Virus record (IMG/VR): IMGVR_UViG_3300042691_004347
Span: 1-31,234 of that record
DNA length: 31,234 nucleotides
From: a virus
Reading direction: 5' to 3' (one strand)
Made by a program: the position numbers and the translations under genes
Shown here: piece by piece, positions 9,279 through 15,687 of the stretch
Numbering within the stretch: position 1 is the stretch's first letter
How the letters are laid out: every line of letters begins with the position of its first letter
Notes under the pieces: generated by a model
What the model was told of the DNA's origin: nothing
Database searches by the model: none
The model's input: the letters and a program-made list of their open reading frames with translations, nothing else

Positions 9279-9431
9279 GTGACAGCTAAACCGCGCAGGC
9301 CGGTCGCGCTCAAGACCGTGCAGATCGACGCCAACCTTCACCGCAAGCTCGTGGCGTATGCCCGGGAAGGCGGCTTCAAGGTCAAGGCGTTGGTCGAGAA
9401 GGCAGTGCAACAAACCTATATACTACGATGA
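9279..9431 (+). CDS. Small ribbon-helix-helix-like protein
   Basis: 50 residues, GTG start, ending in an ATGA overlap with the RecT-like gene. The sequence (ALKTVQIDANLHRKLVAYAR, then EGGFKVKALVEKAVQQ) has the order short basic N-terminus, one beta-strand, two helices that fits an Arc/MetJ-type ribbon-helix-helix DNA-binding protein. It is the first gene of the recombination operon, so it could autoregulate that operon (inference). It has no strong Shine-Dalgarno sequence; an alternative is that the operon begins directly at 9428, but the high coding quality and exact ATGA coupling favour a real gene. Confidence 0.65.
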   Translation: MTAKPRRPVALKTVQIDANLHRKLVAYAREGGFKVKALVEKAVQQTYILR

Positions 9432-10255
9432 GTAACCTACCTGCAGTAACCACACAGAACACCGTGCACACCTACGACAAGGTGGCAGACCCGATGGCAG
9501 CCGCTACCCAGTTGGGTGAGTGGATCTGCCGCTCTGGAATGTTCGGAGCAGACCGTCCCGAGCAGGGCAACCTCCTCGCCCTCCAATGCATCGTGGAGCG
9601 CAAGCCACCGCTGGAACTCGCCAAGCACTACCACGTCATCCAAGGCCGCTTGAGCCTCCGTGCAGACGCTATGCTGGCCTTGTACCGAGAGCGTGGTGGC
9701 AAGGTGATCTGGAAGCAGTTCGACGCTGCTGGGGCTCGTGCCCAGTGGATCTACGACGGCAACGACATCGAGCTGGCTTACACCGCTGACGACGCCAAGG
9801 CTGCCGGGTTCCTCCCTGCACGTGGTGGCTCTGGCTGGGCTAAGTTCCCGGCTGAGATGATGCGTGCGAGGCTCATTAGCAAGGCCGTTCGCATGCTCTG
9901 CCCAGAGGTCGTGACTGGCACCTATACCCCGGAGGAGATCGCCGACTTCGCGCAGCCATCCCCGGTGCAGGTGCTCGCTACCCAACCGCAGGCTAAGGCT
10001 GTGGACGTCGAGGTGGTGCCTACCGCGGTCACGGCGGACGAGCCTAAGCTGACGTTGCAGGCTCAGGTGGTTGAGCTGCTGGCTAAAGCTGACCTGCTCG
10101 CTGCTGGCCGGGAGTTCCTCATCGCTAAGGGCTGGATCACCGCTGCGGAGACCATCAAGGACCTGTCCGAATCCCGGGCTGCGAAGATCCTCGCCAAGCC
10201 TGAGGCATTCACTATGGCGGTGGCAGCACACAAGGTGACCACGGAGGCCGCATGA
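9428..10255 (+). CDS. RecT-like single-strand annealing protein
   Basis: 275 residues. The core (about residues 25-175) carries hallmarks of the RecT/Bet-type annealase group found next to phage exonucleases: an N-terminal helix, a HYHVIQGRLSLRADAMLAL strand-helix, then W137 to the block PAEMMRARLISKAVRMLCPE followed by GTYTPEEI at 164-171. After residue 175 comes a Pro/Ala/Val linker and a helical C-terminal tail. It anneals complementary single strands made by the adjacent exonuclease in phage recombination or replication. It is ATGA-coupled on both sides, consistent with a stoichiometric exonuclease/annealase pair. The identification rests on motifs and the neighbouring exonuclease. Confidence 0.8.
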   Translation: MSNLPAVTTQNTVHTYDKVADPMAAATQLGEWICRSGMFGADRPEQGNLLALQCIVERKPPLELAKHYHVIQGRLSLRADAMLALYRERGGKVIWKQFDAAGARAQWIYDGNDIELAYTADDAKAAGFLPARGGSGWAKFPAEMMRARLISKAVRMLCPEVVTGTYTPEEIADFAQPSPVQVLATQPQAKAVDVEVVPTAVTADEPKLTLQAQVVELLAKADLLAAGREFLIAKGWITAAETIKDLSESRAAKILAKPEAFTMAVAAHKVTTEAA

Positions 10256-11259
10256 TCTTCACGGCACGTCCTTCTGCCTTACCGGCGCTGGCGAAGTCGC
10301 CCCGGTATGAACCCGGTCCTCCCACGGCTGCTGCCGAGGCTGGTACTGATCGGCATCTGGCGCTGTCCGAGATGTTCGCAGGGAAGACCGCACTGGTCTC
10401 AATGCTACCCGACGTGGAGCGAGAGGCTGTAGAGTGGGCCTATGCCTATGTCCATGCGAGGATCATTACGGGCTCACAGATTCAGTCCGAGCTGCCAGTG
10501 GACATCCTGCGTGACGGCAAGGTTGTCCTCCAAGGCACTGCGGACGTCGTGGTTGGCAACCAGCTCTTCGACTTGAAATGGGTCGAGCGTAACTACGCGG
10601 AGCAGATGGCAGCCTATGCGCTAGGGTTAATTCAGGCGCATGGGTTCGGAGAAATTGTGGTTCACCTAATGTTCGGTGAAAAGCGCATTGCCAGCCGTTA
10701 CACTATCACCCGGGAGCAGGCCGAGGCTATCGTCTACCCGATCCTCGACGCCGTAAACGATCCGACCACCAAGTGCCGGATCTCGGACTACTGCGGATGG
10801 TGCAAGCACTCGACCTACTGCAAGGTCAGGCTGGCCGAGATCAACAAGGTGGCTGACGGCTACGAGATGGTTCAGGTGGACGATCTGTCAGTGGCATCGC
10901 CTGAGTCGCTGGCCAAGGCCCTTAACCTCGCCACGGTAGCTGCCAAATGGGCCGAGGAGGTCAAAGAGTACTGCACGCTGGCCGTGAAGGAAGGCGTGGA
11001 CATCCCGGGCTACTCACTCAAGAGCAGGGCAGGATCACGCGAGATCGCTCCGGAGCAGATCAACGAGGCGTTCGGGCGCTCAGGGCTGTCCTCTGAGGCG
11101 TTCATCGGTGCCTGCAAGCTGTCGATACCCAAGCTAATCGAGGCAATGCAGGCGCAAGGGCTGACCCGCAAGGACGCAGAGAACCGCATCGACGAGCGTC
11201 TGGCTGGCCTTATACGGCATCGCCCGGCGTCCTCCTACCTAGCCAAGGATCGCTCGTGA
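10252..11259 (+). CDS. PD-(D/E)XK exonuclease with four-cysteine cluster (Cas4/DUF2800-like)
   Basis: 335 residues. The nuclease core is clear: G31-T-x-x-H35 at the N-terminus, E80, D98 in GTADVV, D107-L-K109 in LFDLKW, and the Q118-x-x-x-Y122 motif. Cysteines C175, C181, C184 and C190 (YCGWCKHSTYC) match the Fe-S-binding clusters of Cas4/AddB-like and DUF2800 phage exonucleases, although the fourth canonical position far upstream is not used. It should resect DNA ends to give single strands for the upstream RecT-like protein. The C-terminal 120 residues are helical, probably for DNA or partner binding. ATGA-coupled upstream and GTGA-coupled downstream. Confidence 0.88.
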   Translation: MIFTARPSALPALAKSPRYEPGPPTAAAEAGTDRHLALSEMFAGKTALVSMLPDVEREAVEWAYAYVHARIITGSQIQSELPVDILRDGKVVLQGTADVVVGNQLFDLKWVERNYAEQMAAYALGLIQAHGFGEIVVHLMFGEKRIASRYTITREQAEAIVYPILDAVNDPTTKCRISDYCGWCKHSTYCKVRLAEINKVADGYEMVQVDDLSVASPESLAKALNLATVAAKWAEEVKEYCTLAVKEGVDIPGYSLKSRAGSREIAPEQINEAFGRSGLSSEAFIGACKLSIPKLIEAMQAQGLTRKDAENRIDERLAGLIRHRPASSYLAKDRS

Positions 11260-11711
11260 AAACGCTCGTGGCGGTCGATCCCGGCGCTTCTGGGGGCCTT
11301 GCTATACGTGACTGCGGAGGATCTATCTGGCTGCAGCCTATGCCGGACAGCTTGCCCGCACTAGTGGGGTTGCTTAGGACCTACAAGACTGCGGACGCGG
11401 AACTCTGGATCGAGGAGGTCCCGAAGTTCACCGGCAAGAACATCCCCAGCAGCACTACTGCAGTCCTGTTCCAGAACGTTGGCAGGGTCGAGGGTGCGGC
11501 AGTGGCTCTTGGCTACTCCCTGCACCGGGTGCCCCCCAAGGTCTGGCAGGAGCCACTTGGGTTGGGTGGCCGCAAGTCGGTCGATACGCAGGCCGCTTGG
11601 AAGCGGAAGCTACGCGGAAAGGCCGAGGAGCTGTACCCGACGCTTGACATCACGCTGGCCACGGCTGATGCAGTTCTTGTCCTCCATTACGTTCTAGGTG
11701 GGGGACGCTAG
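11256..11711 (+). CDS. RuvC-like Holliday junction resolvase
   Basis: 151 residues, GTG start overlapping the exonuclease stop. RNase H-fold RuvC features are visible: VAVDPGASGG with D8 at the N-terminus, an acidic residue in WIEEVP (E53/E54), and a C-terminal acidic helix ATADAVLVLHY (D138). The length is typical for phage RuvC-like resolvases. It would cut branched recombination or replication intermediates before packaging and completes the RecT-exonuclease-resolvase set. Last gene of this operon; a stem with a following T-rich stretch lies about 130 nt downstream. Confidence 0.85.
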   Translation: MKTLVAVDPGASGGLAIRDCGGSIWLQPMPDSLPALVGLLRTYKTADAELWIEEVPKFTGKNIPSSTTAVLFQNVGRVEGAAVALGYSLHRVPPKVWQEPLGLGGRKSVDTQAAWKRKLRGKAEELYPTLDITLATADAVLVLHYVLGGGR

Positions 11712-11763
11712 TAGGTTGGTTGCATAGGTGGGCCGCGCATACCAGACCACGCGGATCAATTTA

Positions 11764-11780
11764 GCGTACCGTGTGGTACG
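11764..11780 (+). repeat. Short palindrome (CGTACC/GGTACG)
   Basis: CGTACC (11765-11770) and GGTACG (11775-11780) form a perfect 6-bp inverted repeat around GTGT. It lies in a 160-nt gap after the resolvase gene, upstream of the larger stem at 11783. It could be an operator or an RNA hairpin. Nothing else in bases 11712-11762 is recognisable. Confidence 0.4.
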
Positions 11781-11782
11781 TG

Positions 11783-11856
11783 ACCCCGGCATGGTTTCTC
11801 CCCTCCTAGGTGGACCTTAAAGCAGTTTTAACGGGCTGGTGCCGGGGTGTTTCTTT
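11783..11856 (+). terminator. Possible long-loop terminator after the recombination operon
   Basis: ACCCCGGCA (11783-11791) pairs perfectly with TGCCGGGGT (11840-11848), a GC-rich 9-bp stem followed by GTTTCTTT. The 48-nt loop holds a smaller AT hairpin (TTAAA at 11817 with TTTAA at 11827). The loop is longer than in a textbook terminator and the T-tract is interrupted, so either termination or a structured leader for the gene at 11872 is possible. Confidence 0.45.
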
Positions 11857-11871
11857 CCCTTACAGTGAGGT

Positions 11872-12129
11872 ATGGACGCTGCCTCTCGGATCACGGAACT
11901 GACCGCAATGGTCACAATTCTGGCATCCGAAAACGAGCGACTCAAAGACACGATCGGATTCCTGCTGGATAAACTCGATGAAAACGAAGAACGACTTCTG
12001 GGCGTGCAAGACCAAGCCAAGCACCGTGGTGGACGTGTGGGGCGAGGCGGAGCTGCGAGTGGGCGAGATGAAGGAGAAGGCCACGGTGTACGAGCGAAAC
12101 GGAAAGCTGTTCATCCGAAGGACGGCTGA
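11872..12129 (+). CDS. Small coiled-coil hypothetical protein
   Basis: 85 residues with GAGGT immediately upstream as ribosome binding site. The first 45 residues form a convincing heptad-like helix (RITELTAMVTILASENERLK). From about base 11995 the residues become Arg/Gly-rich (HRGGRVGRGGAASGR) and look like an out-of-frame reading of the gene at 11978, which overlaps by 152 nt in another frame. Either the two genes really overlap, or a frameshift (biological or sequencing) joins the coiled coil to the downstream frame. Function unknown. Confidence 0.55.
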   Translation: MDAASRITELTAMVTILASENERLKDTIGFLLDKLDENEERLLGVQDQAKHRGGRVGRGGAASGRDEGEGHGVRAKRKAVHPKDG

Positions 12130-12166
12130 GTTCCAAGCGAAGTTCCGCAAGGTGCCGCAGTCCTGA
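11978..12166 (+). CDS. Small hypothetical protein overlapping the coiled-coil gene
   Basis: 62 residues; the third codon positions are mostly G/C, as in the neighbouring real genes, which supports this frame over the one it overlaps. Sequence begins MKTKNDFWACKTKPSTVVDV and ends in a short beta-rich, basic part (ATVYERNGKLFIRRTAEFQ). There is no clear ribosome binding site, so it may be translated by coupling, or be the C-terminal part of the 11872 gene after a +1 shift. Family not recognised. Confidence 0.6.
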   Translation: MKTKNDFWACKTKPSTVVDVWGEAELRVGEMKEKATVYERNGKLFIRRTAEFQAKFRKVPQS

Positions 12167-12174
12167 CACGCACG

Positions 12175-12249
12175 ACAGGCCCGTAAACATTGGTCAGAAC
12201 TGTGCTGAAAGATTTCTGTACTTTTCTGTAGACGACACGATGGGCCTGT
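12175..12249 (+). promoter_or_regulatory. Inverted-repeat-flanked leader with tandem TTTCTGTA motifs
   Basis: ACAGGCCC (12175-12182) and GGGCCTGT (12242-12249) are perfect 8-bp arms. The 59 nt between them hold TCAGAACTGT (12194-12203, repeated at 16821-16830), and TTTCTGTA twice, 10 bp apart (12213 and 12223), the first as GATTTCTGTA shared with 9226. The tandem 10-bp spacing equals about one helical turn, which suggests a protein-binding site or phage promoter (inference). The gap continues to 12301 as an A-rich leader. Confidence 0.4.
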
Positions 12250-12301
12250 GGTTAACTGTTCCCCGTAGCAAGCAACCAACAACAAGTAACTTAACAAGAA
12301 C

Positions 12302-12628
12302 ATGACCACCGCAACCGCAGCAAAGACCGCAACCTACACCAAGCTCAACAATGGAGACTGGGGCATCCGAGTCTCTGGCGACATCACCACCGGAGCCAGC
12401 GTGACCGTGACTAAGCGAGACGGCAGCACCAAGACCGAGATAGTCGGCAAGGTGGTCTGGACCGGAAAAGACAAGTACTCCAACGCTGATGTGTCCATCT
12501 GCACAGTGCAGCAGGTCCAGCGCGTATCGTGCCGCCCGGCCTACCGTGGTGGACGCAGGGAGTGCGGCGAATGTGGGGACTATGTGACCGCTGGAACCCG
12601 CTGCTGGGAGACCGGCATGATGCACTGA
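12302..12628 (+). CDS. Small beta-domain protein with C-terminal zinc-binding cysteines
   Basis: 108 residues. The first 60 form a compact beta-rich domain (NGDWGIRVSGDITTGASVTV) that resembles small domains placed before zinc knuckles in phage and actinobacterial hypothetical proteins. The C-terminus has C88-x2-C91 and C101 (CGECGDYVTAGTRC), with C77 a possible fourth ligand, so a zinc ribbon is likely. The start follows an A-rich leader with no Shine-Dalgarno sequence (TAACTTAACAAGAAC). Nucleic-acid binding is a reasonable guess; nothing more can be supported. Confidence 0.75.
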   Translation: MTTATAAKTATYTKLNNGDWGIRVSGDITTGASVTVTKRDGSTKTEIVGKVVWTGKDKYSNADVSICTVQQVQRVSCRPAYRGGRRECGECGDYVTAGTRCWETGMMH

Positions 12629-12667
12629 TGCCAACGATCCACATACTTAACTTAACCAGTATCTCGT

Positions 12668-13006
12668 ATGTATCTTACCAAGTATCTCGTCCTGTTCGTC
12701 GTCCTCGCCTCTAACGCTCTTGCTCTCGACGCCAACCGCATCGCTGACGCCATCTATCGTGTCGAAGGTGGTGCCAAGGCAAAGTCCCCCTACGGCATCC
12801 TGTCGGTCAAAGTCAAAGACGCCACCGAGGCTCGCAAGGTCTGCTTGAACACCATCCGCAACAATCACCGCCGCTGGGAAGCCGCTGGCAAGCCCGGCAA
12901 GTTCCTCGACTTCCTCGCTGACCGCTACTGCCCCAAGAGCGCGGATCCCGTTGGCAACCGCAACTGGAAGAAAAACGTCAAGTCTATCAGCGGCTTGGAC
13001 TTCTGA
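12668..13006 (+). CDS. Secreted lysozyme-like endolysin
   Basis: 112 residues. Residues 1-20 (YLTKYLVLFVVLASNALAL) are a signal peptide or signal-arrest segment. The remaining domain starts NRIADAIYRVEGGAKAKSPY and ends with NRNWKKNVKS. I recognise the pattern AIYxxEGG...PYGI...CLNTI...FLxxRY.P...N..W..NV from small lysozyme/transglycosylase-like proteins; the Glu in VEGG is the likely catalytic acid. It would cut peptidoglycan for host lysis, reaching the periplasm through the host Sec system. No typical holin is adjacent; the 29-residue membrane peptide at 13619 is the closest candidate. No Shine-Dalgarno sequence. Confidence 0.7.
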   Translation: MYLTKYLVLFVVLASNALALDANRIADAIYRVEGGAKAKSPYGILSVKVKDATEARKVCLNTIRNNHRRWEAAGKPGKFLDFLADRYCPKSADPVGNRNWKKNVKSISGLDF

Positions 13007-13038
13007 GGGGTGGACATCACCTGCAAACTTTGCATCCC

Positions 13039-13416
13039 ATGCACTATTTCAGAAAAGTATTAGGATCCAACGATGGGAAGGTTGGATCATCGGAGAACGG
13101 TCCATACGTCCGCAACGGCGTGGAGGTTGTCGATCTGTACTGGCGTGATGGTGGAGAACAGCCACGGACTCCGATGCATATGGTTGAGCCGGTCAGCGTT
13201 GCAGAGTGGTCCAAGATGGATGCCGATGACCAACTAGCACTTGATAGCGATAGAGATGAATTGATCGCTCAATGCAAACTAGAAATAGAGAACGCTAACA
13301 GGATCATCGAAGCCTATGAGGCTGGAAAACAAACCAACAGATCTGACTGGTGCAATGCGGTCATGACAATCCGCCGCAGAACAACAATTCTACACAACAT
13401 CGAATCAGCAAAATGA
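13039..13416 (+). CDS. Hypothetical protein with a helical C-terminus
   Basis: 125 residues from ATG 13039; a TTG at 13030 could add three. The N-terminal half is basic and beta-like (VGSSENGPYVRNGVEVVDLYW); the C-terminal half is helical and charged (DELIAQCKLEIENANRIIEA). No known motif. The first codons contain TATTTCAGAA, a 10-mer shared with the intergenic region at 16817, so the true start might lie elsewhere. It starts the ATGA-coupled series running to 15446. Confidence 0.65.
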   Translation: MHYFRKVLGSNDGKVGSSENGPYVRNGVEVVDLYWRDGGEQPRTPMHMVEPVSVAEWSKMDADDQLALDSDRDELIAQCKLEIENANRIIEAYEAGKQTNRSDWCNAVMTIRRRTTILHNIESAK

Positions 13417-13622
13417 GACAACGACCACCATCCATGCAGATCACGGACTCCCTACCTGCGGAGCCGATGATCTCTCAAGAGTACATGAACGCGAAGTACA
13501 AGGCTTGGCTCCAGAGGCGCGGCCTGACAGACCCAGCCTTTGCCGAGGAACTCAAAGCCTTCGAGCACCGCAGCAAGCTGTCCTTCAAACGCAACAAGAA
13601 CACCCGTGGGAAAAAGCCATGA
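13413..13622 (+). CDS. Small basic hypothetical protein
   Basis: 69 residues, ATG at 13413 chosen for the ATGA overlap with the upstream stop; a longer in-frame start at 13350 would overlap the upstream gene. Sequence includes ISQEYMNAKYKAWLQRRGLT and a very basic tail (FKRNKNTRGKKP). Probably helical and nucleic-acid-associated, but the family is not recognised. ATGA-coupled to the tiny membrane gene downstream. Confidence 0.65.
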   Translation: MRQRPPSMQITDSLPAEPMISQEYMNAKYKAWLQRRGLTDPAFAEELKAFEHRSKLSFKRNKNTRGKKP

Positions 13623-13708
13623 ACCAAAACCTGAAGATGGCCCTGATACTCTGGGGAGTAGTGGCCCTGATGACACTGGGATACGTACTCGGGAGGATGG
13701 GAGCATGA
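13619..13708 (+). CDS. 29-residue single-span membrane peptide
   Basis: A tiny gene coupled on both sides by ATGA overlaps. After six residues it has one hydrophobic span (MALILWGVVALMTLGYVLG) that ends with a GxxxG-type face and RMGA. Exact coupling at both ends is strong evidence that it is translated. Such peptides can be minimal holins, membrane regulators or superinfection-exclusion factors; the secreted endolysin 600 nt upstream makes a lysis role plausible but unproven. Confidence 0.65.
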   Translation: MNQNLKMALILWGVVALMTLGYVLGRMGA

Positions 13709-13983
13709 GCACACCACGCACAGACAACCACACCTTCAGGCTGCTGGGCCGAGAGCTGCCGATGCCGTCCCTGATCGCCGAGGCGCGTCGCATGGAGCAG
13801 GAGCTGGCCGAGTTGCGTAACCCGGTTGGCTACAGGCCCAGCAAGATAGGTAGGCCAAGCATTGCCAAACATATCGCGGACAAGATCCGGGCACTACCTC
13901 GCGAGGTTACAGTTGCGGCTGCGGCTCAGGCGCTTGGTGTCTCCGAGACCACCGTGGCTCGCTACAGGAGGGGCACCAAATGA
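13705..13983 (+). CDS. Small helix-turn-helix DNA-binding protein
   Basis: 92 residues, ATGA-coupled both sides. The middle is basic (RPSKIGRPSIAKHIADKIRA) and the C-terminus is a clear HTH: REVTVAAAAQALGVSETTVA followed by RYRRG, similar to Hin/resolvase-type and phage regulatory HTH segments. A DNA-binding regulator or recombination accessory is likely. The target is unknown. An in-frame upstream start at 13540 is rejected because it would run through two other genes. Confidence 0.75.
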   Translation: MSTPRTDNHTFRLLGRELPMPSLIAEARRMEQELAELRNPVGYRPSKIGRPSIAKHIADKIRALPREVTVAAAAQALGVSETTVARYRRGTK

Positions 13984-14189
13984 GCGAACGAGTAACCGTC
14001 AGGGAGTATCAGACGCGCCCGGGAGTCTGGGTGGTGGACGCGGACTTTGCGCACAAACTGGCTGAAGAACTAGACCAAGCGAAGGAGCGAATCGAACAGC
14101 TCGAAGGTTTGCTGGCCGGGGAAAAGTGGATCTCAGAAGACCGCAAGGCGCTGGGTGAGGTGCTGCGAATCGTGGAGGCCAAGCCATGA
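13980..14189 (+). CDS. Small coiled-coil hypothetical protein
   Basis: 69 residues, ATGA-coupled both sides. A beta-like N-terminus (SERVTVREYQTRPGVWVVDA) precedes a heptad helix (KLAEELDQAKERIEQLEGLL). The final GGAGG serves as ribosome binding site of the next gene and is part of a 16-bp repeat seen again one gene later. Function unknown. Confidence 0.7.
   Translation: MSERVTVREYQTRPGVWVVDADFAHKLAEELDQAKERIEQLEGLLAGEKWISEDRKALGEVLRIVEAKP
14174..14189 (+). repeat. 16-bp gene-junction direct repeat, copy 1
   Basis: GGAGGCCAAGCCATGA covers the Shine-Dalgarno sequence, the last codons of one gene and the start of the next. A perfect second copy is at 14449-14464. The two copies bracket exactly one gene (275 bp apart), a layout that could let that gene be gained or lost by recombination without disturbing translation. 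Confidence 0.8.
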
Positions 14190-14464
14190 GCGATCATATC
14201 GGTGAGCCCAACAAAATGATCTGCCCATACTGCGGTCTACCTGCGGATCGCCAGCAGAACGGTATCCAAGGCTATCGCTGCGGTTCGTCCTACTGCGAGA
14301 CGTTCCGGCCTCAATGGGCACGTTCGATGACGTGTCTGGAGCTACAGAACGGACAGCTACAAGAGCGCATTAGGCGGCTGGAGGAGGCTGGGGATGCGAT
14401 GGCGAACGACCACAATCCATTCACTTACATGGACTGGCAACGAGCCAAGGAGGCCAAGCCATGA
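14186..14464 (+). CDS. Zinc-ribbon plus coiled-coil protein
   Basis: 92 residues, ATGA-coupled both sides. MICPYCGLPADRQQ starts a zinc ribbon with C-P-x-C, followed by C at YRCGSSYC, giving the four cysteines needed for one zinc ion. The second half is a coiled coil (NGQLQERIRRLEEAGDAM). The C-terminal residues (KEAKP) match the end of the previous gene product (VEAKP) because both lie in the 16-bp junction repeat. A nucleic-acid or protein adaptor role is a guess. Confidence 0.72.
   Translation: MSDHIGEPNKMICPYCGLPADRQQNGIQGYRCGSSYCETFRPQWARSMTCLELQNGQLQERIRRLEEAGDAMANDHNPFTYMDWQRAKEAKP
14449..14464 (+). repeat. 16-bp gene-junction direct repeat, copy 2
   Basis: Identical to 14174-14189, again spanning the Shine-Dalgarno sequence, final codons and the overlapping ATGA. 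See copy 1. Confidence 0.8.
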
Positions 14465-14988
14465 AACAAACACTGACCAGTTTTTGTTACATGAACCTCC
14501 TAGGATTACTCGTCAGTTGCGTTGCCCTCTCCGCATCGGCTCAGATCGCGCTGGAGAACCTGCCGTTGCGTCTAGAGGCACCGCACACCGCTGAGGACTA
14601 CCAGTGGTCTCTGGGTGGGCAGACAATCCCGGGAGCTACCAACCGCGTCCTTGAGATCCCAGCCGCACAAGAGGCCGACGCTGGCACATACAAAGTCGAG
14701 AGTAGCAGTGGTCACTCTGCTCTGTTCAAGGTCAGGTTCCAACGCAACGTCCGAGTCAGCATCAATGGACGAGACGTAATTGGTGATCGTATCAGCGTGA
14801 GACTTCCAGCGACGCTCAGGTTGTCGTCACCTATTGGTGCAGTTCCAATCAGATACACGCTAGACGGAAGCGAGCCTCTGGCCACGTCTGCGCTCTACGA
14901 GAAGCCAATCCTGTTGACCAATCATTGCGTCATCAGAGCTGCAATAGTGATTCCAGAAGGAGATTCAGTAATGGTTACAAAACAATGA
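14461..14988 (+). CDS. Secreted Ig-like protein with a chitobiase C-terminal-like domain
   Basis: 175 residues. Signal peptide at 1-28 (hydrophobic LLGLLVSCVALSASAQ, cleavage likely after ASA). Then an Ig-like beta domain about 30-95 with the DAGTYKVESS end-strand motif, lacking the usual Cys. Residues 110-170 match the chitobiase/hexosaminidase C-terminal-like repeat (IRYTLDGSEPLATSALYEKP). Both domain types are abundant in secreted proteins of Verrucomicrobiota and Planctomycetes, so the gene may have been taken from the host. A role at the cell surface (adhesion, exclusion of other phages, lysis) is inferred. ATGA-coupled both sides. Confidence 0.78.
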   Translation: MKQTLTSFCYMNLLGLLVSCVALSASAQIALENLPLRLEAPHTAEDYQWSLGGQTIPGATNRVLEIPAAQEADAGTYKVESSSGHSALFKVRFQRNVRVSINGRDVIGDRISVRLPATLRLSSPIGAVPIRYTLDGSEPLATSALYEKPILLTNHCVIRAAIVIPEGDSVMVTKQ

Positions 14989-15446
14989 GAAATACAAACA
15001 AACAAGTGATGGTGATTGAGTTTATGAAGTCCTTTGGGCAAAAGACTCCACCGTATCAAGTGCTTCCAGACGCTGAGACAATCAAACTGCGTGTGGACCT
15101 GATACTCGAAGAAGCTAAAGAGCTAGCTGCGTCTGACAATCTGACAGACTACTTGGATGCAGTTTCAGACCTACTGTATGTCGTCTATGGGGCAGCAGTG
15201 TCCGCAGGTTTTCATCCGTTAGATATAGAGAATGCATTCATTGAGGTGCATAACTCGAACATGTCCAAGTTCTGGACTGACGGTGAAAAACTAACACACG
15301 AGAAGTACGTTGGAGATCTAACGTTCACCAAATCAGGAGACAAGTGGATTGCTCGAAATAATGCAGGCAAGGTCATCAAATCACCATCGTATCACCCAGC
15401 AAGACTATCCCAATTCATTAGAAGCGAAACATGCAAGCAACCCTGA
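14985..15446 (+). CDS. MazG-like NTP pyrophosphohydrolase
   Basis: 153 residues, ATG at 14985 chosen for the ATGA overlap (a longer in-frame start at 14925 would overlap the previous gene). The all-alpha MazG/dUTPase-2-type motifs are visible: LEEAKEL (E42, E43, E46) and YLDAVSDLLYVVYG (D58, D62), followed by FIEVHNSNMSKFW. Such phage enzymes hydrolyse NTPs or alarmones to monophosphates and pyrophosphate, altering host nucleotide signalling or pools. The C-terminal 45 residues form a small added beta part. Confidence 0.85.
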   Translation: MRNTNKQVMVIEFMKSFGQKTPPYQVLPDAETIKLRVDLILEEAKELAASDNLTDYLDAVSDLLYVVYGAAVSAGFHPLDIENAFIEVHNSNMSKFWTDGEKLTHEKYVGDLTFTKSGDKWIARNNAGKVIKSPSYHPARLSQFIRSETCKQP

Positions 15447-15649
15447 AGTTCAACCTTCCAGATGAGGATTCATTCCACTACGACGCGATCCACGCCACGG
15501 AGTACAGGATGGCACTGGATGAGATCCGAGAGATGCTACGGTCCAGGGTGAAGTACGGACACAACTATGAAAGTACGGAGCAGGCCCTGATGGAGGTATA
15601 TGCGATGGTCTGCGCCACTATTCAAGAGTGCTACGGTTTCCCTGAATAA
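15431..15649 (+). CDS. Small conserved phage protein
   Basis: 72 residues, overlapping the MazG gene by 16 nt. Sequence contains FNLPDEDSFHYDAIHATEYR, then LRSRVKYGHNYESTEQALME, which resembles a common family of 70-80-residue phage proteins (LPED...W.LDQ-LRSRIKYG pattern) of unknown function. Wholly helical, acidic, soluble. Confidence in it being a gene is good; no function can be given. Confidence 0.78.
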   Translation: MQATLKFNLPDEDSFHYDAIHATEYRMALDEIREMLRSRVKYGHNYESTEQALMEVYAMVCATIQECYGFPE

Positions 15650-15687
15650 GCTTGGAAATTGCTTGCCAATCTTGAATAAGACTGCTC

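Noticed and set aside
9437-10231. 264-codon open frame on the minus strand
   Set aside because: Antisense shadow of the well-supported RecT-like gene; caused by GC-rich codon structure and without recognisable domains.
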